The position numbers were made by a program, and so were the translations under genes. From Primulina eburnea (taxonomy: Eukaryota > Streptophyta > Magnoliopsida > Lamiales > Gesneriaceae), in contig NC_133104.1 in the NCBI RefSeq assembly GCF_022965805.1, positions 27,586,069-27,650,068 of the forward strand: 64,000 bases of DNA, given 5' to 3'. The notes beneath the pieces were generated by a model that searched no databases, was not told the DNA's origin, and saw nothing but the letters and a program-made list of their open reading frames with translations. Numbering within the stretch: the first letter of the stretch is position 1; the number at the start of each line of letters is the position of its first letter. Positions 47,235 to 59,315 of this stretch are shown in pieces.

Positions 47235-48512
47235 TTAAGGATCAGAAAGGGAAATAAACTTTTCTTGAAAGATTTCATTTTCCAAAAATGGTTTAAGCCT
47301 TTGTCCATTCACTTTAAAAACATCACCATTTTTAGGATTTTCAATATCCACAGCTCCATAAGGATACACATGCTTTACAACATATGGGCCTGTCCATCTT
47401 GATCGTAATTTTCCTGGGAATATGTGAAGTCGAGAATTATAAAGCAAAACTTTTTTACCAATCTCAAAAGACTTTCTAAGAATTGTTTTATCATGAAATG
47501 ATTTAATTTTTGCTTTATAAATCCTTGAATTCTCATACGCGTCATTTCTGAGTTCATCAAGTTCATTAAGTTGCAATTTACGCAATTTGTTGGCATCATC
47601 CATGCTTGAATTTAAAGTTTTGATCTCCCAATAAGCTTTATGTTCCAATTCTACAAGCAAATGACAATGTTTTCCATAAACCAACCTACAGGGAGACATA
47701 TTCAATGATGTTTTAAAAGCTATTCGATATGCCCAAAGTGCATCACTAAGTCGCAGAGACCAATCTTTTCTATTTGAGTTAACAGTTTTTTCCAAAATTT
47801 GCTTTATCTCCCTATTAGCTAATTCAACTTGTCCATTTGTTTGAGGATGATAAGGGATAGCTACTTTATGAGTAATACCATATCTTTTCATTAATGAAGC
47901 AAATATTTTATTAACAAAGTGAGTTCCCCCATCACTTATCATGGCTCGAGGAATTCCAAACCTACTAAAAATATTTTCTTTTAAAAATTTGATGACGATT
48001 TTATGATCATTTGTTCGACATGGAATTGCCTCTATCCATTTGGAAACATAATCAACTGCAACTAAAATATACAAGTATCCAAACGACGGTGGAAAAGGTC
48101 CCATAAAATCAATTCCCCAACAGTCAAAGATTTCAATTTCAATGATAGGATTCAAAGGCATCATGTTTCTTTTTGAAATCGCACCCAATTTTTGACAATT
48201 TTCACATATCTTGCAGATTTCGTGGGTGTCTTTAAACAAAGTGGGCCAATAAAATCCACACTGCAAGATTTTTGCAGCCGTTTTCTTTGAAGAAAAATGT
48301 CCTCCGCATGTTTCTGAATGACAAAATTTAATGACACAACTTACCTCATTGTCGGGTATGCAACGTCGAAAAATTTGATCCAGACAATACTTGAACAGAT
48401 ACGGATCATCCCAATAAAAGTTTTTTACCTCATTCAAAAATTTTCTTTTATCTTGAGAACTCCATTGCGGTGGCATTTTTCCTGTCACAAGAAAATTTAC
48501 TATGTTATCAAA
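47235..48512 (-). pseudogene. Z integrase
   Basis: A 417-codon open segment (48488-47235) holds most of the enzyme: the H-H-C-C zinc region ending [11 protein letters not shown], the first catalytic Asp in [11 protein letters not shown], the second in [10 protein letters not shown] and the Glu in [13 protein letters not shown], then a C-terminal domain with [20 protein letters not shown]. This is the best preserved part of Z. A stop at about 48515 separates it from RNase H. Confidence 0.93.
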
Positions 48513-49746
48513 CTAAGGTGTAGTAGTAACTGAAAATAGATGTTCATCAGGAAAATTATCATTAATTGGTGTCATTTCACAAGATGATCCTGTTACTAGT
48601 CTCGATAAATGATCGGCTACGACATTCTCGCTTCCTTTTTTATCTTTGATCACAATGTCAAATTCTTGGAGCAACAAAATCCATCGTATCAGTCGTGGCT
48701 TTGCATCCTGTTTGGTCAACAAATATCTAATAGCAGAATGATCAGTAAATACAATAGTCGTTGATCCAATCAAATAAGAACGAAATTTATCTAATGCAAA
48801 TATTACAGCAAGTAGTTTTTTTTTCAGTTGTGGAGTAATTCATTTGAGCATTGTTTAAAGTTCTACTTGCATAATATATCACATAAGGCTTACCGTTTCT
48901 TCTTTGACCCAGTACTGCACCGACTGCATAATCACTCGCATCGCACATGATTTCAAATGGTAAAGACCAGTCAGGAGGTTGCATGATAGGAGATGATGTT
49001 AAATGTCGAATGATTTTATCAAAAGCATTTTGACATTCTTGAGTCCGCTCTAATGCAGTGTCTTTTGTTAAGAGGTTACAAATGGGTTTAGAGATTAAAC
49101 TAAAGTCCTTTATAAACCTCCTATAAAATCCAGCATGTCCAAAAAATGAGCGAATTTCTTTAATGGTTTTTGGAGGGTGTAAATTGGCAATGACATCAAC
49201 TTGTGCTTTATCAACTTCAATTCCATGAGATGACACGACATGTCCCAAAACAATTCCAGAAGTAATCATGTAATGACATTTTTCCCAATTTAAAATAAGA
49301 CCTTTTTACTCGCATCTTTTTAAAACTTTTTTCCAAATTTTCAAGACAATTATCAAATGTATTCTCAAAGACAGTTAAATCATCCATGAAAATTTCCAAA
49401 CAATTTTCAACCATGTCGCAAAAAATGCTTAGCATACATCTTTGAAATGTTGCTGGGGCATTGCATAATCCAAATGGCATCCTTCTAAATGCAAATGTTC
49501 CAAAAGGACATGTGAATGTAATTTATCTTGATCTTCGAGTGCAACGGGAATTTGATAATAACCTGGATATCCATCAAGAAAACAGTAGTATGGATGACCT
49601 GCTACTCTTTCTAAAATTTGATCTAAAAATGGTAATGGAAAATGATCTTTTCTAGTGGCGTCATTTAATTTTCTATAATCAATACACATCCGCCAACTAG
49701 ATGGGACTCGAGTTGTTAACAATTCACATTTTTCATTTTTTATCAC
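48513..49746 (-). pseudogene. Z reverse transcriptase and RNase H
   Basis: RT blocks appear over three frames: WRMCIDYRKLNDATRKDHFP (about 49690), MPFGLCNAPATFQRCM (49480) and FMDD in IFMDDLTVF (about 49387). The connection domain (FFGHAGFYRRFIKDF) and RNase H (MCDASDYAVGAVLGQ ... [11 protein letters not shown] ... [11 protein letters not shown]) follow at 49269-48513. Frameshifts occur near 49540, 49280 and 48825, so no continuous enzyme remains. Confidence 0.92.
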
Positions 49747-51399
49747 TGTGATGCCAGATTTTTTTTGGAACTACTTGTGTTGGGCTTACCCACTTACTAT
49801 CAGAAATAGGGTAGATAATCCCAACATCAAGTAGTTTGAGAACTTCAGTTTTCACAACATCTTTCATGTGTGGATTTAATCTCCTTTGTGGTTGTTGAGA
49901 TGTTTTTGCATTTTCTTCTAAGTGAATTTTGTGAGTGCAAATTAGTGGATTAATGCCCTTGAGATCTTTTAGTGTCCAACCAATTGCATTTTTATGACTT
50001 TTAAACATATCAACTAATTTACCTTCTTGATCACTTTCTAGTTTGGAAGAAATTACCACTGGATATGTTTCATCTTCTCCAAGAAATGCATACTTCAATT
50101 CTTCTGGCAAGGGTTTTAACTCGAATATGGGTGGTTCGTCTTTGTTGTCATATTTTGCATCAAATTCTTTCTCTGATCCTGGTAACGAGTGATACCTGAT
50201 AAAATCATCAAGATCAATTTCAATATTTTCTTTAATAGTTTCAACTGAACAAATATCTAATGGATCACGAGTACTCCCTTCTTGAATGTTTTCTTCCACA
50301 AGAGTTTCAATAAGATTTTCATCTTCACTTTCATCTCCTTTGTCAAGTGGTTGCTTACAAAGATTAAAAACATTGAACTCCAAGGCCATGTTACCAAATG
50401 ACAACTTCATTATTCCATTCCTGCAATTTATAAGAGCATTAGAAGTTGCTAAAAATGGACGACCCAGAATTACAGGAATTGCATTACAAGATTCGATAGG
50501 TTGTGTATCTAAAACTATGAAATCGACAGGAAATACAAAGTTATCAACTTGGACCAATACGTCTTCTACCATACCTCTTGGCACCTTAACAGATCTATCG
50601 GCAAGTAAAAGTGTTACCGAAGTAGGTTTTAACTCGCCTAGATTGAGTTCTTGATAAACCGAATATGGAAATAAATTCAAACTAGCTCCAAGATCAAGCA
50701 AGGCTTTTTTAATTTTTCGTTCTCCAATAATACAAGAAATAGTGGGACAACCTGGGTCTTTGTATTTCAAAGTATTATTATTTTGAATGATTGCACTTAC
50801 TTGTTCGGCTAAAAATGCTTTCTTTTTCACATTCAATTTTATTTTCACAGTGCACAAGTCTTTCAAAAATTTGGCATATGATGGTACCTGTTTTATTGCA
50901 TCTAATAAAGGAATATTAACTTTTACTTGCTTAAAAATATCATATATATCAGAATTCAAATTTGATTTTTTTGTATTTTTCAATGCATGAGGGAATGGTG
51001 GTGACTAAGTCTGTTGAACCTCCTCTTCGCAAGTTATGGGTTCCACTTCCTTACCCTTTGAAGTTGATTTATCATTATCTTCACAAGGTTCGGGAATGGA
51101 TTTTTCCACAACCTTACCACTTCGAAGGGTAATAACAGATTTTACCTGATCCATCGGTTGAGTTCCAGAAGTTCCAGTTTGTGAATGATGATCCTTGGGA
51201 TTAGGCAGAGGTTGTGAAGGAAATTTACCTTTTTCATGAACATTAAGTGCAGATGCAAATTTAACAAGAGTATCTTTAAAATATGTCATGTTTTGAGCAG
51301 TTTGAGTATTGATAGACTCTTGCTTTGCAATGAAAGAATTCAATAAATCTTCCAAATTCCTTTTAGGTGGAGGAACATAAGGTGCATAATTTTGAAAAT
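49733..51399 (-). pseudogene. Z gag-pol linker, protease and RT N-terminus
   Basis: 51355-51005 is a Ser/Thr/Lys-rich linker ending at a stop. 50983-49733 is open for 416 codons: the aspartic protease with ALLDLGASLNLFPYS (about 50705-50660) and a retropepsin tail (VILGRPFLAT), an acidic spacer, then the RT N-terminus (PQRRLNPHMKDVVKTEVLKL, IYPISDSKWVSP). The frame is lost near 49760. Confidence 0.9.
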
Positions 51400-52482
51400 T
51401 TTGTTAATTTTGAAAATGTGGTTGCGGAAATTGTGCAGCATTATCATTCCTCCAACTAAAATTTGGATGATTTCGCCAACCTGGATTATAATTTTGAGAA
51501 AATGGTTCAAAATTTGGTCTTTTGAAATTGTTCAAAACATTGGCTTGTTCATGGAGACATTCTTTAAAAGAGGGCAAAGTGGGACAATCTTTTGTAAAAT
51601 GATCACTTGTTTCACAGATGTGACACACAATTTCTTGAACAATTTTAATTGACCATTCCTTTTCAATTCAAGTGCCTCAACTTTTCTTGCCAAAGAGGTA
51701 AATCTAGCTTGAAGATCATGTTCATCTTTGAGAGTGTACATACCTCCACCAGATGTAGGAGATTGAATCTTGTTTGATGGTTCGATTGTACCTATAGGGT
51801 CCCAATTTTGAGCATTTTCAGCTAATGAATCGAGATACTCAATTGCCTCGTTTGGATCTTTATCTTCAAATGTTCCATTACACATAAATTCAACCATTTG
51901 CCTATCTTTAGGTGTTAAACCTTCATAAAATTGAGAAACAACCCTCCAAATTTCAAACCCATGATGTGGACAAAGATTAAGCAATTCTTTGTATCTATCC
52001 CAACACTGATAAAAAGTTTCTCCTTGTTTTTGAGTGAAAGTGATGATTTGCCTTTTGAAAGAATTTGTTCTATGCGATGGAAAAAACTTTTTCAAAAATT
52101 GTTGTTGCAATTCATCCCAAGTTCGAATGGATCCCGATCAAAGATTTTGTAGCCAAGTTTTAGCTTTATCTTTTAAAGAAAAAGGAAAAATCTTAAGTCG
52201 AATGGTGTTCATGCTACAATTTAGATCATTATATGTGTTGCACACTTCTTCAAACTCTCGTAAATGCATGTATGGATTTTCAGAATCTAAGCCATGAAAA
52301 TTGGGTAAAAGTTGGATAATACCAGGCTTAAAATTGAAATGAGATGCATCAGGGGGAAAAACTAGACATGAAGGTGCACTAGTACGTGTAGGATTCATGT
52401 GATCTCTAAGTGTTCTTCGTCTATCATGATCATGTTGAGATTGAATTTCATCTTCATTTTCTTGGATGGGTTCTTCCGCCAT
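51400..52482 (-). pseudogene. Z gag
   Basis: The ATG at 52482 (MAEEPIQENEDE) follows a 170-bp leader. The capsid reads IIQLLPNFHGLDSENPYMHL, then KDKAKTWLQNL, then TGA (52138-52140), then continues in frame with LQQQFLKKFFPSHRTNSFKR and YEGLTPKDRQM to about 51640, where the frame shifts. The zinc knuckle CHICETSDHFTKDC is at about 51625-51580, followed by an Asn/Pro/Phe-rich tail with a TAA near 51403. The order and motifs are those of Athila-type gag. Confidence 0.9.
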
Positions 52483-52654
52483 GTTTTGTAAAAATAAAGG
52501 GTTATTTCGAATGAGTCGACCACTAAGTGTACGTGACCAAACGCTCATGCAAATGCAAATGCAAAATAATAAAAACACACAAAAGAAATAAAAATTCAAA
52601 TAAAGAAAAATAAAATATAAACAAAATTAAACAGACTTGAAATTAAATTATACT

Positions 52655-52672
52655 TCCCCGGCAACGGCGCCA
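52655..52672 (-). other. Z primer-binding site (tRNA-Asp)
   Basis: On the element strand this reads TGGCGCCGTTGCCGGGGA, an 18-base complement of the plant Asp(GUC) tRNA 3' end, 6 bp from the LTR. It differs from the iMet primer site of D, W, X and Y. Confidence 0.88.
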
Positions 52673-52678
52673 AAAACT

Positions 52679-54249
52679 TGTTGCGACTCTGATTGTTGCA
52701 CTCCCAAGAGCAGGTTGTCCACAAGTAGTATAATTCGGTGAGTACGATATCGTATCCACAGGGAAGCTAAGGTAATTACAAGTCCACTACAATGTCTTTT
52801 TGTTTTGTTTTGTTTTTGTTTCTTTTTAATTTTAATTGTTTGAATCTTTAATGGGTAAATTTTAATTGTTCAAATTTTAATTTAAGTAGTTGAGAATAAA
52901 TGATTCACTCTTGGTATTCTAATAAAGTTAGCATTAACGAACAATATTGAAATCCACTTAATAAAATGGTTCCAATATATTAAATAATCATATGTATATT
53001 ATGTTATATATTATTATCTTATAAGTATATAATATATACCAAAACTTATAAATGTGGTCAAGTATTTATTGTGCTATATATATTTGTAAACACTAAATCA
53101 AGATTCCCACTTTAAATGGTTGGTAAAACCAAACTAACATTTAAATGGTAACAAAAAATTAATATTATGATATATTTATATATAGTAAATCAAGGTTCCC
53201 ACTTTAAATGGTTGGTAAACCAAACTAACATTTAAATGGTACCAAGAAATTAATATTATAATATATTCATATATAATAAATCAAGGCATCCACTTTAAAT
53301 GGTTGGTAATACCAAACTAACATTTAAATGGTTCCAAGAATTTAGTGTAATAGCAACAATAAATCAAAACTCCCACTTATAATAGGGTATAAAAATACTT
53401 AAAGAAATAAATATAACATAAACAATAAATAATGATTAAATAATATAAAACATAGATTCTTACCTTTTAGTAACCTTATTATCAGGCCAAGAGTTTCACC
53501 TTTTCATCTCAACTTTAGGAAGTTAGTTATTCATTATTCAAAGTGTAAAACTTTGAATATGAAATTATCATGCTAATTATATTTAAATGAAGAAATAAAG
53601 AAAAAATATAGAGAGAAATATTATGAACTCAAAGGTTTGTTCATAAAATGAGGGATATCTCAATACATTACAATGCACCCCTATTTATAGCCAAATTTGG
53701 GGAGACAACCACAAATAAAATATTATTTTTTTACACATAAGTCTTCATTGGTGTTCCAAGATATTATATTATATTACACATCACTTTTGAAAATATTCTT
53801 CTCCGAATTTTCTTCTTCACATAAAAAGAAACATGTGGATAATTGAGTTGTCTAGTTGTGATATTTTTTTCAAACCATTTGACCAAGTAATTTGAGAGAT
53901 ATGGTCAAAATACTAGAGCATGGTAAAACTGCCACACCTTTGATAACTTTATTTGTTGCTTAATTTGATCCCAATTGTGAGAGGATTTTTATCTCATGCT
54001 TACCATCAATATTGTAGATATTAACATCAACTTTCTACAGGTCCAAGAATCATCTTAATCTCATTTGCAACGCCATGTTTATTCTTGTTTTATCGAACCT
54101 GTAAAAATAGTAAAAACTTATAATTACACGACAACTTATATTTTATACAATTTATTATAAAACATATAATATTTAAACATTTAATAAAACAAAAACTATA
54201 TATTTATATTATAAAACATTTAATTAATGTACAATTTTTATGTTTATCA
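52679..54249 (-). repeat. Z 5' LTR
   Basis: The LTR is 1571 bp, TGTTGCGACTC...TTTATCA on the plus strand, followed by the GCTTT target duplicate at 54250. It contains the same threefold tandem repeat (about 53094-53345). The divergence from the 3' LTR, estimated by eye, is a few percent. Confidence 0.92.
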
Positions 54250-54580
54250 GCTTTTCCCAAATTTCTTTGGCTGTCTTACACATCTTTATTTTGCTGAAGG
54301 TTGATTTGTCCAGCGTCTTGTACAGAATGTCTTTAGCCACATTATCAAAATTTGCTTTTCTTTTATCTTCAGTTGTCCTTTCATCTCTGGGCTTTTCTAT
54401 TCTTTGTGGTGCCCTTTCTGTTATGGCAACTGCTGTGTTTGTTTTCAGAATCTTCATGGGTCCATCAGTTATGACATACCACATGTCATCATCTTGTGCA
54501 GCTAAATGAGCCTGCATTCTGATTTTCCAATCATCAAATTCTTCTCTGGAGAACATAGGAATTTTGTTGAATGAAGTCAT
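54250..54580 (-). pseudogene. Y gag, N-terminal part
   Basis: The ATG at 54580 starts MTSFNKIPMFSREEFDDWKI and reads open to the Z insertion point, with the Gln codon that is a stop in X still intact (LAAQDDD). It continues at 42585 on the far side of Z. Confidence 0.9.
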
Positions 54581-54625
54581 GCTAGCAAGTTTATAGATCA
54601 AAAGTATTCAAGAACAAGATTCACC

Positions 54626-54641
54626 CGCTCTGATACCACTT
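54626..54641 (-). other. Y primer-binding site (tRNA-iMet)
   Basis: CCGCTCTGATACCA (54626-54639), followed by CT, is the antisense of TGGTATCAGAGCGG and sits two bases from the LTR at 54642. Confidence 0.9.
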
Positions 54642-55390
54642 GATAGGATCGATTAACGTATCAAGAGTGTTTAGAAGGGGGGTTGAATAAACACTCACAC
54701 TTAAAACTGATCTTTTCGAGTTTTGAGTTCAGTTTGGTGACAAAATGATTCTCGGAATCTTGTTGGTCAATGACAATCAGCTAAACTAAAGTAGTTGCGG
54801 AAAGTAACTGACTGAAAGATAGAATACAAAACTGAAATGAAATGAACAAGGATTGTTTCTGGATGTTCGGAGATTTCAATTACTCCTACGGCACCCCTTC
54901 TATATCAAGGATAGGATTTTCACAAAAATACTTTGATCAATACAGGATTTGTACTGACCCACTTCAGTTTGGACTTATCACTGCCAAAAACTGAAACTCT
55001 TAGTATTACAAAATGTTCTCAGTGCATAACTGATCTTGGAACTATCGAATTTAACGATTATTACAAAGTGCTAGTGAGCTCAAATTGTAGCCTTGACTGC
55101 TAGGAATAAATCAAGTAAGAGTGAGCTAAGATTTTGGCAGAGTAACAACAAACTTTGAATAGAGTGATCTCTCTTGTTATTTCAGCTGTTCTTCTGTCAT
55201 ATTTATAAGCTTCCGTTCCAATGGTAACTTGAGATATATTTGAATCTTTGTATCCGTTGATTGTTCCTTGGGCATTGTTTGTTTCATTTATTGTAATGCG
55301 GTCGTCTTAACTGCTTTAGCCGAAATGCGTTGTTCTAAGTTGTATAGATTTAAGTGCGGCGTCTTCTATGTCTCTTTGTCGGTTGAATTG
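54642..55390 (-). repeat. Y 5' LTR, cut by W
   Basis: It aligns with 32283-33283 from TGATAGGATCG up to GGTTGAATTG, where W's LTR starts; the missing 250 or so bases should lie past W, outside the window. The presumed W target site is AATTG (55386-55390). Confidence 0.88.
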
Positions 55391-57832
55391 TGTGATGACC
55401 TGATATTAATTACTCAATTATTTGGCAAGAATTGATATTAATTATTTTAAAGTGCGAAATAAAAATAATTAAGCCAAATAATTATATTTGTGTGTTAAAA
55501 ATATGTATTAGAAAATATCGGAATTATAGACGATATTAAAATACATATTGATGTTTAATAGCACACGGGAGTTGTAAATATTTGGACAGGGTCACATTCT
55601 AGTTTTGGGCTAAATAATTGGATACATGTATATTGTGTATTTGGAGATGGGTTATTAGGAAGCCCATTTCCCTAAGCTCAATTTAGTTTCTCCTCAAGCT
55701 TCTCGTTTCTTCTTGTCTCTTCTCTTCCATCCATTTTTTCTTCTCCATCGCGAGCAGCTAGTCGCCTCTTGCTGCTAGGAAGTGGATCTCCATAGCTCTC
55801 CCAAAGTGTAAAGAGGTTGATTCTAGCTTTATTACAGCTCAAAGGAAGCTTTTGAAGGTAATCCCTAAGCCTAGGTTTCAAATTTTGTCCATGGAAGAAA
55901 TTGGTTACTGTTTTTCGAGTTGCAGATTTGTTGGCTTCCGATTTTCGGGTTTCTGTGTGTATTGCACTAAGAATCTTGACTTGTGGTTCAAAGAGCACTT
56001 ATAGCTCTATGTCTAAACTTTCTGTAGCCGCTGACGAAATGGAATTCCAATTAAAAACGGATTTGATATGATTTTTCTACCATAATGTGTCAAAAACCGA
56101 ACTCTGTACTGATGCGTGCAGAAGACATTCTGTAATTCGAATTTGTGACATGTTTTCACTCGGATTCTGGACTTGTGATCTATATGAAAGTTGTAGAGCT
56201 ATGTCTTGTCTTCGAAACGATAATTAACCCGTTAAATCCATTAAGAATTGAGGTAGTTATGCTCATTTTACCGAAACTGCTCAGTCTGGGAATTCAGTCC
56301 GCGAGTTTGTGAGTAACAGCATGTTCTTGCTTAATTCTGGAATTATCTACTAAGAGTTTTGGAATGATTTCTTCTAAGAAAACTTAAATATTTGAGTTTT
56401 CTTTCATTTACAATTGGCGGATTTTGTATTGGGTCAATAATGAATTAGATATGAATTTTATGCTACAAGGCGTCGAACCAGAATCTGTACAGATTTATTG
56501 TTTTCAAAGTTTCTTGTTTTTGGTGTTTATCAGCATCTAGATGACGGATTTTTGTGTCGGTATCTTCTGATGAAATGTGGGATTTTGAGTTAGGATTTCA
56601 GCCATATATGATAAGTGTAATTTGGTTAGGTTTTGATTGAGTTATGACCTTAAAATCGATCCTAGGTACAAGCTGGAATTTGTAAATTGTAATTGGAGAA
56701 GAGTTGAGTATTTAATTGATGAAAATAAATTAATTGCCACAGGTTTTGATAACCAGGAAGCGCCGATGTCTTCGTAATTATTGTGGTAATTTAATTTGAA
56801 GGTTAAGGTACGGATTGATCGATTTCTTACAGCGTCTATGTGGACGTGTAATGTAATTGATGTGAGTTAATTGATTTTATGTGAATTATGTGATTATGTG
56901 CTCTTTGTGGAATTTGGATGCAAATTTAAGATTATTCCTCATTTTCTTAAAATAAACATGATTTTCAAATATATTGGAATAATCTATGGATTGATACACA
57001 TTGTTGAGCACACATTTATATTGAGCCCTTCAGTTATTGGTACCCGTTGATATTCGATTGAGATCTGTATATGATATTATATTGTGTCTTGTGGATTTTG
57101 GGCACCTTGACTCAGTCCGGCTTAGGTAGTTGCTGGCATCAAGTGTGAAGCCATATCCCAGACACTGTCTGCTGAGTCGTGGACAGGTCCGCTGAGTCGT
57201 GGACCAGCTCGAGCATATTATGATTGTTGATATCGATCCTTTGACTCCTGATATCCAGACATCTTGCACCCGTACATGCATTGCATTGATTTCATTACAT
57301 GTCATTTATATATGCTGTAATTTATTTGATCTTCGTACTGGGGTTTGACCCCTGTCCTTTGGGACTGCTGTGGTTTGTTCTGTGTTTCCATAGCAGGTCA
57401 TGCAGGTGGTTCGTCTTCGGCTGCTCAGGATGAAGCACCGAGGGGCGCTAGAGCTCTTTGAGTTTTGAGCTCAAGCCTTTATTGTTTTTCTCTGTGAGTT
57501 CAGTCATCGAGTCCCCAGATATTATATTTATGTATTATGGAGTCTATGTATTACCGGGGTATGCCCCGAGTAGTTGTATATTGTGTTTGTGGAGGATCTT
57601 TGTTGTGATTGTGCCTGGTTGGCATTGTTTTGTTTTGGATGTTTGTTGAGGGTTTTGATTTAGTCGTTTTGGTTATTTTATATTTTTTTTTCCGGTATGT
57701 CCTATTTACGGGGAGGTCATGCCGAAATTTCTATTGGGCCAAAAAGCAAAATTTTAACTCGTTTTCGCTGTTTATACTAATTAATCCTGATTGTGTGTTA
57801 ATAAAATATTAATCAGGAACAAGGCCCTCACA
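55391..57832 (+). repeat. W 5' LTR
   Basis: The LTR is 2442 bp, from TGTGATGACC to GGCCCTCACA. It has no sequence in common with the TGTAACGCCCC-type LTRs elsewhere in the window beyond the terminal TG...CA, so W is a different chromovirus family. ORFs of 63-106 codons inside are not credible genes. Confidence 0.93.
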
Positions 57833-57835
57833 GTT

Positions 57836-57848
57836 TGGTATCAGAGCG
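57836..57848 (+). other. W primer-binding site (tRNA-iMet)
   Basis: TGGTATCAGAGCG lies three bases after the LTR. The 248-bp leader to the gag ATG at 58097 is non-coding. Confidence 0.9.
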
Positions 57849-58096
57849 TAGACTGGGATACGCTCATATAGAGTTAGTACACTCGAGTCTAGGCACAAAT
57901 AAATTGTGCGCATGTGATTGATTATTTGGAATTACTTGCTTTTGCCTGGTTTGAATTGCATGTTAGTATTTTAGAGATGAACATGTTTTGGCATTAGTAG
58001 GTAATGGATTCTTGAGCATTTTGGCATTTCCTTTTCGGTGCTTTGAATTATTTTGAAGCTAATGAATATTTTGGGAATTAACTTTGGTTTTGTAGA

Positions 58097-59315
58097 ATGG
58101 CACCAAGAGGTAGGAAAGGTAAAGAAGTGGTTCAAGAGTCTGGTGCTCAGAATATGGATGGTATTGATGTGAATGCTCGAGGTAGACGTGGTCGACCTAC
58201 TGGTGAAGCAGTACAGAATGTTAATGTGGAAGTTGAACAGATCACCCGAAGAGTGAATGATATGGAATTGTTGGTATCGAGATTTCAGAATCTGAATCCT
58301 CCTATCTTTGATGGCTCCGAAGGTAATGAAAAAGCTGAAAGTTGGTTAAGGGCCATGAATAATTTGTTTGATTTGGTGGAATATGATTCCAACCGAAGAG
58401 TAAAATTAGTAGTTCTTCAGCTGAGGGACAATGCTGAACGTTGGTTGGAGGCTACTGCCAGGGCTTTGTGTGATGCTGGCACAGTTATTACTTGGGTTGT
58501 TTTCAGTACTCAGTTCAGACAAGAGTATTCTCCTCCTTCTTATTATGCTGCCAAATCATCTGCATTTCATAAATTGGTTCAGGGTAATTTACCAGTTGCG
58601 GAATATGCTCGACAATTATCATCTTTATTGATTTACGTGCCGCATATCGCCGGTAATGATGGGGCAAAAATGGAGAAATTCCTGGAAGGATTGGGTTCTC
58701 ATTTATATTCATTGGTTCTGGCTAGTAATCCGGTTAGCTATGCCGATGCAGTCAACAAGGAAATAAGATTAGAAGCAGGATTTCAAAGAGATAATCAGCA
58801 GCAGACTTTACATACCCAGTGGAGGTATGCAATTACCAATGGGTACATCATCTTATGTACCTCAGCAGCCTTTCCAGCAACAGCAGTTCTTCCAACACCA
58901 AAAACCTCAAAGGTTTAAGCCCAGAGGAAAGAACTTCTAGAAGAAAGGTCAGTCGAGTTCATCTAGCTCAAGTGGATCTAAAAGTGTATCGGGGACGCCT
59001 TTTTCAGGGAATCAGTATTCAGTGGTGTATTGTGAGCGTTGTGGAGGTAGACATCATACATCTCAGTGTGGTGGTGTACGTGGGGCATGTCATAATTGCG
59101 GTCAGAAAGGACACTTTGCTAGATCTTGTCCAAACCGTACTCAAGGGCAGATGAGACCACAACAGTTTCCTCAGAACAGGGGTGGTTTTTCGGGTTGTTC
59201 ATCTCAGAGACCCTTTACTCCTGCGCAGTCTTTTCAGCAGTCCAATTATCCACAGGTTCAGGGTAATGCACCTCAATCATTCCAGGTCCGCAACAGGCTA
59301 GAGTGTATGCTTTGA
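58097..59315 (+). pseudogene. W gag
   Basis: The ATG at 58097 starts MAPRGRKGKEVV. The capsid region includes NPPIFDGSEGNEKAESWLRA, YYAAKSSAFHKLVQGNLPV and MEKFLEGL. The frame shifts by one near 58820, a TAG lies at about 58937, and the zinc knuckle CHNCGQKGHFARSC (about 59088-59131) is in the second frame. Another shift occurs near 59290. The preceding CERCGGRHHTSQC adds a Cys/His pair, a common feature of chromoviral gag. Confidence 0.92.

Larger units (their letters stand above)
42586..54249 (-). mobile_element. Element Z: Athila-like gypsy with captured host sequence
   Basis: This is a complete element of 11,664 bp inserted in Y gag, with a perfect 5-bp duplication GCTTT (42581-42585 and 54250-54254) and two LTRs of 1571 bp. 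Minus-strand order: 5' LTR (52679-54249), Asp-tRNA primer site, gag, protease, RT, RNase H, integrase (to 47235), an unrecognised ORF, a LOG-like retrocopy, an AT-rich 3' region, polypurine tract and 3' LTR (42586-44156). The integrase follows RNase H, as in gypsy elements. FMDD-type RT, DLGAS protease and the primer tRNA fit the Athila lineage. Multiple stops and shifts show it is dead. Confidence 0.9.
32283..55390 (-). mobile_element. Element Y: SIRE-like copia, minus strand (interrupted by Z and W)
   Basis: Read right to left: 5' LTR (54642-55390, then cut by W), iMet primer site (54626-54639), gag (54580-54250, then 42585-41309), protease, integrase, RT, RNase H (to 37839), a spacer with two opposite-sense ORFs, ORF3 (36150-33448), polypurine tract (33284-33297) and 3' LTR (33283-32283). 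Without Z the visible length is about 11.4 kb, within the range of SIRE/Maximus copia elements, which often carry an extra ORF after pol. It lies in X with target site GATGT on the left; the right partner is outside the window. Confidence 0.85.
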
